64,000 nt of DNA, from the NCBI GenBank assembly GCA_020403455.1, contig JADBXP010000027.1, positions 25,013-89,012 on the forward strand, given 5' to 3'. Both the position numbers and the translations under genes were made by a program. The notes under the pieces are model-generated. The model was not told the DNA's origin. It ran no database searches and worked only from the letters and a program-made list of their open reading frames with translations. Source of the DNA: Chitinophagaceae bacterium (GTDB lineage: Bacteria > Bacteroidota > Bacteroidia > Chitinophagales > Chitinophagaceae). Each line of letters opens with the position of its first letter. Position 1 is the stretch's first letter. Positions 27,350-35,529 of this stretch are shown in pieces.

Positions 27350-28117
27350 CTATTTTCCGAATATTTCAAGTGCCCGCTTTGTAGTGCACTCGATGACTGT
27401 ATTCACATCTGTACCTTTCACTTCCGCTAAGCGCTGAACCACCAAAGGCAAAAATGCCGGCTCATTCTTCTTTCCCCGGTGTGGCACCGGGGACAAATAG
27501 GGCGCATCGGTCTCTACTACCAAAGCTTCCAATGGTATTGAATGGGATTGCAACACTTCCGCCAGTCCACTTTTTTTGTAGGTCAACACGCCACCAATGC
27601 CCAAACAAAAACCCATGTCAATGATCTGTGTCGCCTGTTCCTCGGCTCCTCCAAAACAATGAAATATACCCCGCAATCCGCGTTTGGCAAAGGGGGCAAC
27701 TTCTTCAATAGTGGCATCCATCGCCTCGCGGGTATGAATGACCACCGGAAGTTCATATTTCAGGGCCCACTCCATCTGAATCCGGAAGGCTTCTATTTGC
27801 TGATGGTCAAAACTGCGGTCCCAATATCGATCGAGACCGATCTCCCCTACTGCAGCAAATTCCCGCTTGCCCAACCAGTTCTCTACCAAGGCAAGTTCAT
27901 CCTGATAATTTTCTTTTACATAACAGGGATGAAGTCCCATCATCGCCACACAGTAGTCCGGATACTGTTGTTCTGTTTCCAGGAGGGAATCCATTTCTGA
28001 GCTGTCGATGGCAGGCATATAGATGCGCTGAACGCCGGCTGCCTTTGCACGCTCAATCAAAGCAGACCGCTCCGTTTCGAGTTCCTTCAAATAAATATGG
28101 GCATGCGTGTCAATCAT
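27350..28117 (-). CDS. tatD: TatD family metal-dependent hydrolase
   Basis: A 255-residue TIM-barrel amidohydrolase of the TatD DNase family. Metal ligands are visible in [10 protein letters not shown] (residues 2-6), [12 protein letters not shown] (Glu near 97), [18 protein letters not shown] and [21 protein letters not shown]. Family members act as 3'-5' exonucleases or D-aminoacyl deacylases in the cytosol. It is 9 bases downstream of a polysaccharide deacetylase gene on the same strand, so they are probably cotranscribed. Confidence 0.9.
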   Translation of the reverse strand: MIDTHAHIYLKELETERSALIERAKAAGVQRIYMPAIDSSEMDSLLETEQQYPDYCVAMMGLHPCYVKENYQDELALVENWLGKREFAAVGEIGLDRYWDRSFDHQQIEAFRIQMEWALKYELPVVIHTREAMDATIEEVAPFAKRGLRGIFHCFGGAEEQATQIIDMGFCLGIGGVLTYKKSGLAEVLQSHSIPLEALVVETDAPYLSPVPHRGKKNEPAFLPLVVQRLAEVKGTDVNTVIECTTKRALEIFGK

Positions 28118-28126
28118 TGTTGGGTG

Positions 28127-28768
28127 CTATTGGTTCACTAATTCTACGTCAGGCAGGGCACGAAAAACATATCCTTCTTTGCTGAAATGTTCGAGCACTT
28201 TGGGTAAGGCAATTTCAAGGCGTTCCCAGGCACGGGTGCTATCATGAAATACCACGACAGAGCCCGGACCTGCATGTCGAATCACATTTTGAGAACATAC
28301 CTCACCGGTCAGGCTTTGATCAAAATCAGCACTCAATACATCCCACATCATTACCTGCAGACTGGGGAATACTTGTTTCAGTTGGCGAAACTGCCGTTGC
28401 CGAATTCTGCCATAGGGTGGACGAAACCAGCCGGTAGGCAAAAGCTCTGCGGCTGCAATTACATCTGCGATGTATTCCTCATCCCTCACTTTCCAGCCAT
28501 TCATGTGGTGCATGGTATGGTTTCCCAGACAATGTCCTTCTTCCCTGATTTGTTTCGTTAGTTCGGGATATAACCGCACGTTGTTACCTACGCAAAAAAA
28601 GCTGGCCTTGGCGCCATATTTTTTCAATTGTTCGAGAACAAAAGGCGTGGCAAATGGATGTGGCCCATCATCGAATGTGAGGTAAATAACTTTTTCTTTC
28701 TCCGGCAGCTTCCAATAAAATTCATTGTACCATTTCCTCACCATCCAGGGCATCTTGACTACATACAT
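28127..28768 (-). CDS. polysaccharide deacetylase family protein (NodB homology domain)
   Basis: A 213-residue carbohydrate esterase of family 4. Motif 1 is LTFDDGPHP (catalytic Asp and metal Asp, near residues 31-39), motif 2 is HTMHH (metal histidines), motif 3 is FRPPYGR, followed by MWDVLSADFDQS and VVFHDS. Such enzymes remove N-acetyl groups from glycans such as peptidoglycan or poly-GlcNAc. No signal peptide is clear. A TATCTTTG promoter element ends only 4 bases before the ATG at 28768, so either the message is leaderless or translation begins at the ATG at 28753. Confidence 0.88.
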   Translation of the reverse strand: MYVVKMPWMVRKWYNEFYWKLPEKEKVIYLTFDDGPHPFATPFVLEQLKKYGAKASFFCVGNNVRLYPELTKQIREEGHCLGNHTMHHMNGWKVRDEEYIADVIAAAELLPTGWFRPPYGRIRQRQFRQLKQVFPSLQVMMWDVLSADFDQSLTGEVCSQNVIRHAGPGSVVVFHDSTRAWERLEIALPKVLEHFSKEGYVFRALPDVELVNQ

Positions 28769-28772
28769 GTAG

Positions 28773-28780
28773 CAAAGATA
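28773..28780 (-). promoter_or_regulatory. TAnnTTTG promoter element overlapping the deacetylase start region
   Basis: Minus-strand TATCTTTG followed by CTAC and ATG. The expected transcription start falls on or next to the start codon. Confidence 0.45.
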
Positions 28781-29084
28781 CGGTCGTAATCATGCCTTAA
28801 AGATGACAGATTACAGAAAAAATGAGCGCAGAAACAAGCATTCAATGTTGTTAACAGATGATAGTTACTAATTGGTGGCTTACAAAACAAAGTCTGTTGT
28901 TTCAAAATTATTACCTCTGTCATTATTTCAAATCCGGCAAATCTCTTATTTACGGAGACTTTTTGTACACTATGAATCAGTCCCATTTGATGTGAAAGAC
29001 CTGCTCTCCACCCTTATCAGATTATAACGCATTATTTATTTTAACAATTTCTGGCTAAGTGTTTTAAAAAAATGAAGAAAATAT
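28781..29084. other. AT-rich intergenic region, no gene recognised
   Basis: Only short random-looking reading frames on either strand. It marks the beginning of the AT-rich segment that holds the thioredoxin/protoglobin cassette. Confidence 0.4.
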
Positions 29085-29115
29085 TTTGTATAATTAGGAC
29101 TCCTTACTATATTTG
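29085..29115 (+). promoter_or_regulatory. promoter of the thioredoxin-like gene with internal operator-like motif
   Basis: TTTG (29085-29088), 19 bases, TATATTTG (29108-29115): an exact match to the Bacteroidota sigma-ABfr consensus. Between the boxes lies AATTAGGACTCCTTAC (29092-29107), which recurs with three differences in the next promoter. It fixes the translation start downstream at 29153. Confidence 0.7.
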
Positions 29116-29152
29116 CCATGGCAATAACGCCTTAATCCCTAAATTTAAAAAA

Positions 29153-29386
29153 ATGGAAAAATCAATCTTCTATCATGCAGGATGTCCGGTATGCGTGAGT
29201 GCAGAACATGACATCATTCATCTGATTGGTGAAAAAAACGTAGATGTTATTCATATTGGTGAAGATCGAAGCAAAATTGCAGCAGCAGAAAGTGCTGGTG
29301 TAAAATCAGTACCTGCGTTAGTAACTCCCACCGGAAATGTGCTCCACATCAATTTTGGCGCTTCTATTGCAGATGTAAAAGGATAA
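29153..29386 (+). CDS. small thioredoxin-like protein with CPVC active site
   Basis: A 77-residue protein with a thioredoxin/glutaredoxin-like pattern: a first strand SIFYHAG, the redox pair Cys11 and Cys14 in CPVC, a beta strand VDVIHIGED, and the cis-proline region SVPALVTPTGNVLHINFG. It lacks the N-terminal extension of standard thioredoxins, so it resembles small glutaredoxin-like reductants. There is no signal peptide, so it should be cytosolic. The start at 29153 is chosen because a consensus promoter lies between it and the only upstream in-frame ATG. It is the first gene of an AT-rich cassette with an exported protoglobin, DUF2024 and a MarR regulator. Confidence 0.75.
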   Translation: MEKSIFYHAGCPVCVSAEHDIIHLIGEKNVDVIHIGEDRSKIAAAESAGVKSVPALVTPTGNVLHINFGASIADVKG

Positions 29387-29391
29387 AAAAA

Positions 29392-29423
29392 TTTGCCTTA
29401 TTTAATTAGGTTTCCTAACTTTT
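29392..29423 (+). promoter_or_regulatory. promoter of the protoglobin gene with operator-like palindrome
   Basis: TTTG (29392-29395), 20 bases, TAACTTTT (29416-29423). The palindrome TTAGG-TTT-CCTAA (29406-29418) overlaps the -7 box. With its flanks (AATTAGGTTTCCTAAC) it matches 13 of 16 positions of the motif in the thioredoxin-like gene promoter. Confidence 0.6.
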
Positions 29424-29458
29424 AAACGCTTCATATTTAATTATTAAAATTTATTACA

Positions 29459-30109
29459 ATGAAAAAGGTATCTATTCTAACATTACTAATCGTGTCATTT
29501 TTATCAGTTCAGGCACAAAACAAAAAAGCACCCGCAGGTTATACCTACGGAACTGAGAAAGTAGCAAAATCCCCATTTAACCTCGAGGACCTTCAACTTC
29601 TTGAACAATCTTTACTTTTTGGGGAAGCTGATATTAAATACCTGAAAATGAGCAGGGAAATATTAAAAGACCAAACTAATGAAATTTTAGATGTTTGGTA
29701 TGGTTTTGTAGCTTCAACACCTCAACTGGTGTATTTCTTTGGAAACAAAAATACCGGAAAACCAGAAGGAGATTATTTAGCGAGGGTTAGAGAAAGATTT
29801 GCTATGTGGATATTGCAAACTGCAGAAGCTAATTACAACCAAGAATGGTTAAATTATCAATATGAAATAGGATTGAGGCACTACAAAACAAAAAAGAACA
29901 AAACAGATAATGCTAATTCGGTACCTATCGTAAATTACAGATATATACCAGCATTAACAATACCGATAACTACAACCTTAAAGCCCTTCTTGGCAAAAAA
30001 AGGAGCCAGTGCTGAAGATGTAGATAAAATGTATAATGCATGGCTAAAATCTGTTTTATTACAATCCATTCTATGGGGACAACCATATTTGAAAAATAGC
30101 GAGTTCTAA
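29459..30109 (+). CDS. exported protoglobin-domain protein
   Basis: A 216-residue protein with a clear signal peptide (residues 1-20, VSFLSVQAQ). The mature part matches protoglobin-domain proteins almost throughout: YTYGTEKVAKSPFNLEDL, LLFGEADIKYL, LDVWYGFVASTPQLVYFF, YLARVRERFAMWI, then WLNYQYEIGLRHYKTKKNKTD with the probable proximal heme His141, and IPALTIPITTTLKPFLAKKG. Protoglobins bind heme and gases such as O2, CO and NO. Related proteins I recall are usually cytosolic, so the signal peptide suggests a periplasmic gas-binding or scavenging role. It follows the thioredoxin-like gene with its own promoter, and a long hairpin follows. Confidence 0.85.
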   Translation: MKKVSILTLLIVSFLSVQAQNKKAPAGYTYGTEKVAKSPFNLEDLQLLEQSLLFGEADIKYLKMSREILKDQTNEILDVWYGFVASTPQLVYFFGNKNTGKPEGDYLARVRERFAMWILQTAEANYNQEWLNYQYEIGLRHYKTKKNKTDNANSVPIVNYRYIPALTIPITTTLKPFLAKKGASAEDVDKMYNAWLKSVLLQSILWGQPYLKNSEF

Positions 30110-30121
30110 CAAACAAATTTT

Positions 30122-30159
30122 GATTAGCCATTCAGCATTAACCAACTGAATGGCTAATC
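30122..30159. terminator. long hairpin between protoglobin and DUF2024 genes
   Basis: A perfect 14-bp stem (GATTAGCCATTCAG / CTGAATGGCTAATC) with a 10-base loop, 12 bases after the protoglobin stop. The T-tract on the plus strand is weak, so it may be a terminator, an attenuator or an RNA stabiliser. Confidence 0.55.
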
Positions 30160-30179
30160 TTCAAAAAAACAAATAAAAA

Positions 30180-30440
30180 ATGAAGGTAGCAGTTTGGGAC
30201 ACCTATGTAATGAAAAAAGACGGAAGTAGAATGCACTTTGACATAATCGTTCCGGAAGAAAATAAGAATATTGATATAATACAAAGCTATGGCCGAGATT
30301 ACCTAAAAAATAAAGGGCAAGTAGGCCAATCGTTAACATCAAAACATTGTACTTTTTGTCACATTGAAACCATACAACCACAATGGGAAAGTGAAATACT
30401 AAAAAAAGGATACATAATTATTGAAATGGAAAATTGCTAA
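30180..30440 (+). CDS. DUF2024 family protein
   Basis: An 86-residue protein matching the DUF2024 pattern: MKVAVWDTYVMKKDGSRMHFDIIVPE at the start, then a helix YGRDYLKNKG, the conserved SLTSKHCTFCHIE with two cysteines (CxxC followed by His), and KGYIIIEMENC at the end. Function of the family is unknown. The CxxCH sequence sits in a cytosolic protein without signal peptide, so it is more likely a metal or redox site than a c-type heme. It belongs to the AT-rich cassette with protoglobin and MarR. Confidence 0.85.
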   Translation: MKVAVWDTYVMKKDGSRMHFDIIVPEENKNIDIIQSYGRDYLKNKGQVGQSLTSKHCTFCHIETIQPQWESEILKKGYIIIEMENC

Positions 30441-30499
30441 TGAAAGATGCTAGTTTTTTCTTTTCACCTACGATCCTTTCACTAAAATAAAGTAGAACT

Positions 30500-30524
30500 T
30501 GAAAAATATGTTCGTATATTTTCA
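30500..30524. promoter_or_regulatory. imperfect palindrome, candidate operator
   Basis: TGAAAAATAT, GTTCG, then TATATTTTCA read as an inverted repeat with one bulged A. Position upstream of a small frame and the MarR gene would fit autoregulation, but the AT-rich background weakens the case. Confidence 0.3.
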
Positions 30525-30554
30525 TGTAACCCTAACACAGCATGCGGCTATAGA

Positions 30555-30734
30555 ATGGAAAACTTTCTAATCATCAAATCTAACACAATTGCAAAAAGTC
30601 TATGTGATATTCATCCAATTGCGGTCAAATCAGATAACTTAGCAGATTCAACTGAGGGAATGGTATTTCAAGTTACGTATAATGAATTCATCCATATATA
30701 TCTATATGAGCAAGTGAATTCTGTAGAATATTAG
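30555..30734 (+). CDS. possible small protein (59 residues), unknown
   Basis: An ATG-initiated frame of 59 codons with plausible amino-acid composition (MENFLIIKSNTIAKSLCDIH at the start, ending VNSVEY). No family is recognised. It lies in the 343-base gap between DUF2024 and the MarR gene, in the same direction. It may equally be chance in AT-rich DNA. Confidence 0.25.
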   Translation: MENFLIIKSNTIAKSLCDIHPIAVKSDNLADSTEGMVFQVTYNEFIHIYLYEQVNSVEY

Positions 30735-30783
30735 AAAAACAGATTCAGAAAAAAAGCTGGATGTGTGCAGTTAAAAAAAAATC

Positions 30784-31389
30784 ATGAAAAATTCATCATT
30801 TAATTTAATCGAACAAAACCAGTCAATAGAAAGCCGAATAGTTGTGGCTTTGGAACGTATTTCAGAGGCATTTAGGGTATTACTATGGAATGAATGTAAA
30901 GAAAATGCTTTGAGTCCGATACAAATTCAAATTATAATTTTCATCTATTTCCATTCACCGGAAAAGTGCAGAATTAGTTATTTGGCAGATGAATTCAATA
31001 TGACGAAAGCAACTATAAGCGACAGTGTAAGGGTTCTACTTTCAAAAAAACTTGTAATAAAATTGCCCGATGCTGTTGATTCAAGAAGTTATACTTTAAA
31101 TCTGACAAATGAAGGAGAAAAAGTAGCAAAAAAGGCTTCTTTGTTTGCTTCATCGATAAAACAACCTATAGAAAAACTGACAGATGAACAAAAATCAGTT
31201 TGGCTAAACGGCTTATTGAAATTGATATGTGATCTTAATAAATCAGGCATAATAACAATTCAAAGAATGTGTTTCACGTGCTCAAATTATCAATTTGAGC
31301 ACGGTATTCACTTTTGCAAACTCTTAAAAAACAAACTCGCAGATCACGAACTAAGAATTGATTGTTCTGAACACGAAATGAGACAATGA
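30784..31389 (+). CDS. MarR family regulator with C-terminal cysteine cluster
   Basis: A 201-residue protein with a MarR winged helix: recognition region ISYLADEFNMTKATISDSVRVLLSKKLVIKL near residues 64-94, wing DSRSYTLNLTNEGEKVAKK, and dimerisation helices on either side. The last 45 residues form an unusual extension with Cys163, Cys166 (CFTC), His176 and Cys178 (HFC) and Cys194 (IDCSEHE), spaced like a zinc or iron-sulphur site. This may sense redox state, metal or NO, which is inference. The stop overlaps the start of the YggS-type gene by 4 bases. The repeated AATTAGG..CCT motif in the upstream cassette promoters is a candidate binding site. Confidence 0.8.
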   Translation: MKNSSFNLIEQNQSIESRIVVALERISEAFRVLLWNECKENALSPIQIQIIIFIYFHSPEKCRISYLADEFNMTKATISDSVRVLLSKKLVIKLPDAVDSRSYTLNLTNEGEKVAKKASLFASSIKQPIEKLTDEQKSVWLNGLLKLICDLNKSGIITIQRMCFTCSNYQFEHGIHFCKLLKNKLADHELRIDCSEHEMRQ

Positions 31390-32102
31390 ACCAAATCGAA
31401 GAGAATATAGCAAAAATTAAATCCAGAATAAAAAAAGCCTCCAATGATGCCGTCAGAAACCCCAATGAAATAAAACTTCTTTTAGCTACAAAAACAGTTG
31501 AACCGCAAAATATTTTATGTGCACTTTCAACAGGAGTAATTTTAATAGGCGAAAATAAAGCTCAAGAACTCAAAAACAAATTTGAAAAGCTACAAAATAC
31601 CCCACACCAAACCCATTTCATAGGCCACTTACAAACAAATAAAATACAGGAAGTAATCAAATATGTCGACTGTATTCAATCTGTTGATAGCTTCAAATTA
31701 GCTGCAAAAATACAGAGTCGATTAGAGCTTGAAAATAAAACGATAGATATTTTTATACAAATAAATACATCGTTTGAAGAAAGCAAATTTGGCATATCAC
31801 CGTCATTAGCTATAAAATTTGCTCAAAGTATAAGGCGACTGGATAGACTCAATATTAAGGGATTAATGACTATTGGAACGTTTTCTGCAGAAAAAGAAAA
31901 AACGCGCAAGTGCTTTCAATTATTAAAACAACTCCAGCTGCAACTATTAGATAAAAACATACCTGTTGAAGAATTATCTATGGGTATGAGTAATGACTTG
32001 GAAATTGCAATAGAAGAAGGTGCAACAATTATCAGGGTCGGTACCGCCATATTTGGCAAAAGACCTTATCCGGATAGCTTTTATTGGAATGAGAAAAAAT
32101 AA
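31386..32102 (+). CDS. YggS/PROSC family pyridoxal-phosphate homeostasis protein
   Basis: A 238-residue alanine-racemase-fold protein. The PLP lysine is Lys36 in LLLATKTV; GENKAQELKNKFE, HFIGHLQTNKI, QSVDS and the C-terminal SMGMSNDLEIAIEEGATIIRVGTAIFG are all family hallmarks. YggS-type proteins bind PLP and control vitamin B6 and amino-acid homeostasis without known catalysis. The ATGA overlap with the MarR gene implies coupled expression. Bacteroidota genomes normally carry a housekeeping copy, so this AT-rich copy within a regulator operon may be an accessory paralogue. Confidence 0.88.
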   Translation: MNQIEENIAKIKSRIKKASNDAVRNPNEIKLLLATKTVEPQNILCALSTGVILIGENKAQELKNKFEKLQNTPHQTHFIGHLQTNKIQEVIKYVDCIQSVDSFKLAAKIQSRLELENKTIDIFIQINTSFEESKFGISPSLAIKFAQSIRRLDRLNIKGLMTIGTFSAEKEKTRKCFQLLKQLQLQLLDKNIPVEELSMGMSNDLEIAIEEGATIIRVGTAIFGKRPYPDSFYWNEKK

Positions 32103-32445
32103 AATAATTAGACAAAGACCAAATTTTTCATGTACGCACGTTATCTGAAGTAGATAAAGACTTAATCTGACAGTTGGGATTAAATTTGTTGTGACTAAAC
32201 AATTTTTATATCCCAAAAAATGTCAGAAATGAAACGCGAAAAAAGCTAATCAAAACCAGGATAGGTTTACTGCAACTTGCAGAAAAATTAGGTAATTTGT
32301 AATAAGTTTGTAAGATCATGGGTTACAGCCGGAATAGTAATTACCCTATTTGACATTCTGATGTAAGTTTCTCGTCGCTGCACGACAGGAAAATCTATAG
32401 CTCTCAACTACCCCTCATTCCGCAACGTCCTTAAGCTGAAGATCG
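32103..32445. other. intergenic region, no gene recognised
   Basis: AT-rich near the cassette end and more balanced near gltX. A short scrap on the plus strand around 32265-32300 reads IGLLQLAEKLGNL, reminiscent of a helix-turn-helix fragment, but is too short to call. A small GTCG..CGAC inverted repeat lies near 32370. Confidence 0.35.
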
Positions 32446-32453
32446 TATCTTTG
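32446..32453 (+). promoter_or_regulatory. TAnnTTTG promoter element next to the gltX start
   Basis: TATCTTTG, four bases, then the ATG of gltX. Transcription would begin at or beside the start codon, so the message is probably leaderless. Confidence 0.5.
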
Positions 32454-32457
32454 CAAC

Positions 32458-33999
32458 ATGAGTAAAAAGGTGCGTGTACGTTTCGCCCCCTCTCCTACCG
32501 GAGGTCTTCATTTGGGGGGTGTGAGAACAGTATTGTTCAATTATTTATTCGCCCGTCAACAGGGCGGTGATTTTATTCTGCGCATTGAAGATACCGACCA
32601 GGGCAGGTTTGTACCGGGTGCCGAAGCGTACATCCTAGATACCCTGGAGTGGTGCGGACTTGTTCCGGATGAAAGTCCGAGACATGGCGGCCCCTTCGGT
32701 CCGTATCGCCAGAGCGAACGCAAAGCAATGTACCGACCATATGCAGAGCAACTCATAGAGCAGGGTCATGCTTATTATGCTTTCGATACACCGCAGGAAT
32801 TGGAGAAGATGCGCGAACAATTCAAGTCCGATACCAACCCTTCCCCCCAATATGACCGGGCCACACGGCTTTCCATGAAAAATTCGTTGACACTGCCTGC
32901 AGAAGAAGTACAACAATTGCTGGCTGCTGGAACACCGCATGTAATTCGCATCCTGATGCCGGAAAGTGAAACGGTGCAGCTCACAGATATGATTCGGGGT
33001 GAGATCAGTTTTGAAACCTCAACAGTAGATGATAAGGTATTGATCAAAGCCGATGGTATGCCGACTTACCATTTGGCTGTAGTAGTAGATGACCATCTCA
33101 TGCAGATCAGTCATGCTTTCCGCGGTGAAGAATGGCTGCCCTCAGCACCCGTGCATGTATTGTTGTGGAAATACCTCGGCTGGGAAAATGAAATGCCGGT
33201 TTGGGCACATCTGCCATTGATATTGAAACCTGATGGACACGGTAAATTGAGCAAACGAGATGGAGAACGATTGGGATTTCCGGTATTTGCGATGAACTGG
33301 ACAGACCCCGGTACCGGCGAAACAACCCGCGGATACAAAGAGACGGGATTTCTGCCGGAAGCCTTCGTGAACATGCTGGCACTATTGGGATGGAATGCAG
33401 GCAATGACCAGGAGATTTTTTCCATGGAAGAATTGATACAGGCATTTTCAATGAGCCGTGTGCACAAGGGAGGAGCCCGCTTTGATTATGAAAAAGCCAA
33501 ATGGTTCAACCATGAATGGATCAAACAAACCCCCGCAGCTTCCCTTCGCCCACATGTTGCCACTCTCTTACAGGAAAAAGGAATCAACTCCGCAAAGGAA
33601 CAATCACTTGAGACCATAATTGACCTGGTCAAAGATCGTTGCACCTTGCTACCCGATTTTGTTGCGCAAACAGTATTCTTCTTTGAGAATCCATCGGAAA
33701 TAGATCTTGCTTCCATTCAACCCAAATGGAATGAACAAAAAAACATGTTCTTCATCGAATTGATCCGGAACTGGGAATTGAACAACGATTGGACTGTTGC
33801 CACCCTGACAACTTCTTTCCAGGAACTGGCAGCTGCGAATCATTTGAAGCCGGGCGAACTCATGTTGCCCCTTCGCATCATGCTGGTGGGAGGGAAATTC
33901 GGACCGGGCGTTTTTGACATTGCTGCCATCATCGGAAAGGAAGCCACACTGCAACGCATACAGCATGTACTTGCACAACTTCCCCACCCGCATCCATAA
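32458..33999 (+). CDS. gltX: glutamyl-tRNA synthetase
   Basis: A 513-residue class I aminoacyl-tRNA synthetase charging tRNA-Glu. The signature HIGH-like HLGGVRTVLFNYLFARQ lies near residues 18-34, followed by RIEDTD, the glutamate site and KLSKRDGER (KMSKS-equivalent) near residues 261-269. The C-terminal anticodon-binding helical domain is complete, with a LPLRIMLVGGKFGPGVFDI motif near the end. The start is fixed by the conserved KVRVRFAPSPTG immediately after Met1. It converges with an aldo/keto reductase gene 17 bases away. Confidence 0.96.
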   Translation: MSKKVRVRFAPSPTGGLHLGGVRTVLFNYLFARQQGGDFILRIEDTDQGRFVPGAEAYILDTLEWCGLVPDESPRHGGPFGPYRQSERKAMYRPYAEQLIEQGHAYYAFDTPQELEKMREQFKSDTNPSPQYDRATRLSMKNSLTLPAEEVQQLLAAGTPHVIRILMPESETVQLTDMIRGEISFETSTVDDKVLIKADGMPTYHLAVVVDDHLMQISHAFRGEEWLPSAPVHVLLWKYLGWENEMPVWAHLPLILKPDGHGKLSKRDGERLGFPVFAMNWTDPGTGETTRGYKETGFLPEAFVNMLALLGWNAGNDQEIFSMEELIQAFSMSRVHKGGARFDYEKAKWFNHEWIKQTPAASLRPHVATLLQEKGINSAKEQSLETIIDLVKDRCTLLPDFVAQTVFFFENPSEIDLASIQPKWNEQKNMFFIELIRNWELNNDWTVATLTTSFQELAAANHLKPGELMLPLRIMLVGGKFGPGVFDIAAIIGKEATLQRIQHVLAQLPHPHP

Positions 34000-34016
34000 A
34001 CTTGTCAGTAAAAAAA

Positions 34017-35012
34017 TCAGCCAATTTTTTCCATCAGTTGCATCACAGGTTGCCATGACTCCTTGTAAAGTGATGCCAGGTATTGGGTGTCGGCTTCTTC
34101 CAACTTAACCAGATGGGCGGTGTTGCCGGCAACTTGTTCAGGTGTGCGTATACCGGGAATGACAACAGAAACTTCCGGAAAGCTAAGTATAAAACTCAGG
34201 GCGAGGCCGGCAAGGTTAGTTTGGTATTTTTCTGTCAGCGGCATCACCTTATCATGCAGAATTTCCTGTGTGGCAGTAATCAACTCGGGCACGAGTCGTC
34301 TGCTGCGGTGATCATCCGGCGGGAATTGAGAAGCGGCACTCATTTTTCCGGTGAGCAACCCAAATTGTAAGGGCATGCGGGCGATGACACCGAAGCCCGC
34401 TTCACCCGCTCTGAGAATAATGGGCAGAGCGCGTTGATTGATGATGTTAAAGACCAGTTGAAACCCATCCCCGAAGGAGTGGTCGAACATGAAATCAGCT
34501 TCCGGAAAGGGATCGAATGTGATCAATGATATTCCCCAGTAGCGAATCTTTCCTTGTTGCTGCAACAGTTGCATGGCTTCGATACATTCCCCCTGCTGCA
34601 AGTGAGACAATCGTGCTACATGCAGCTGATGAAAATCAATCGTATCACGCTTCAATCGTTGCAAACTTTTTTCGCAGGCTTCGATAATATACTGCTTCGA
34701 ATAATCTATTTCAATGCGTTCGTTGTTGACAGATTTTTGTCCGACTTTCGATGCAATGAGCACCTGGTCACTGTTGCCGAAGGTTTGGCCCAGCAATGTT
34801 TCTGCATGTCCCAAACCATAAAAATCTGCAGTATCAAAAAAATTGATGCCGGCGTCTTTTGCCGTGAGTAAGGCATGCTGAGAAACCTTGTCATCTGTTT
34901 CTCCCCAGCCAATGGCGATGGATCCCACAGATGCAGCTCCGCCGATTGCCCAGCATCCAAAACCCACTTCACTCACCAACAAATCTGTATTACCGAATTT
35001 TCTGTATTGCAT
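34017..35012 (-). CDS. aldo/keto reductase family oxidoreductase
   Basis: A 331-residue TIM-barrel oxidoreductase. It has MQYRKFGNTDLLVSEVGFGCWAIGG at the start, the catalytic Asp-Tyr in FFDTADFYGLGHAE, Lys in IASKVGQK, DFHQLHV in place of the usual YQLH, and a C-terminal NADPH-binding VVIPGIRTPEQVAGN. Substrate is unknown; the family reduces aldehydes or ketones with NADPH in the cytosol. It is transcribed divergently from a B12-binding protein gene with an 85-base spacer. Confidence 0.9.
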   Translation of the reverse strand: MQYRKFGNTDLLVSEVGFGCWAIGGAASVGSIAIGWGETDDKVSQHALLTAKDAGINFFDTADFYGLGHAETLLGQTFGNSDQVLIASKVGQKSVNNERIEIDYSKQYIIEACEKSLQRLKRDTIDFHQLHVARLSHLQQGECIEAMQLLQQQGKIRYWGISLITFDPFPEADFMFDHSFGDGFQLVFNIINQRALPIILRAGEAGFGVIARMPLQFGLLTGKMSAASQFPPDDHRSRRLVPELITATQEILHDKVMPLTEKYQTNLAGLALSFILSFPEVSVVIPGIRTPEQVAGNTAHLVKLEEADTQYLASLYKESWQPVMQLMEKIG

Positions 35013-35097
35013 AAGATCAAGTCGTTTCTGTTACCTGTAAACCTACGTACATTTTTACTAACTTTACTGCCCATTGCTTTATCATACTCATTTGAAT

Positions 35098-35505
35098 ATG
35101 AACAGACCTGTTCGGGTTTTGATTGCCAAAGTTGGCCTCGATGGTCACGACAGGGGTGCCAAGATCATCGCAGCTTCGCTGCGGGATGCAGGAATGGAAG
35201 TGATCTATACGGGACTACGACAAACTGCTGATATGGTGGTAAATGCTGCTTTGCAGGAAGATGTGGATGCCATCGGTATCAGTATTTTGAGCGGAGCCCA
35301 CATGACTGTATTTCCAAAAGTGATCGCCCTGATGAAAGAAAAAGGTATGAATGATGTGTTGCTCACAGGTGGTGGCATCATTCCCGAGGATGATCGCAAA
35401 GCATTGCGTGAGTTGGGGGTGGGCGAATTATTTGCACCCGGTACACCGACGGCCGACATAGCCAACTATATCAAGGAATGGGTGAAGACCCACCGCAATT
35501 TTTAG
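35098..35505 (+). CDS. stand-alone cobalamin (B12)-binding domain protein
   Basis: A 135-residue Rossmann-like domain corresponding to the C-terminal B12 domain of methylmalonyl-CoA mutase. It carries the DGHDRG motif (cobalt-ligating His about residue 16), the SILSGAH loop, and [12 protein letters not shown] with a following [10 protein letters not shown]. Alone it could be the small subunit of an acyl-CoA mutase or a B12 carrier; the large subunit is not in this window. An ATG 24 bases upstream is in frame but the family begins at [13 protein letters not shown], favouring the start used. It is followed after 24 bases by an enoyl-CoA hydratase gene. Confidence 0.85.
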   Translation: MNRPVRVLIAKVGLDGHDRGAKIIAASLRDAGMEVIYTGLRQTADMVVNAALQEDVDAIGISILSGAHMTVFPKVIALMKEKGMNDVLLTGGGIIPEDDRKALRELGVGELFAPGTPTADIANYIKEWVKTHRNF

Positions 35506-35529
35506 TTTGTAAAAGAAACCAAATCAACC

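Noticed and set aside
25942..27437. Long reading frames within the array on both strands
   Set aside because: They arise from the repeat period and translate the hairpins in several frames; composition is not protein-like.
32265..32300. Possible helix-turn-helix gene remnant
   Set aside because: Only about 13 codons look protein-like; too short to separate from chance.
35013..35097. Cobalamin riboswitch before the B12-binding gene
   Set aside because: The 85-base spacer is too short and shows no B12-box-like GC-rich stems.
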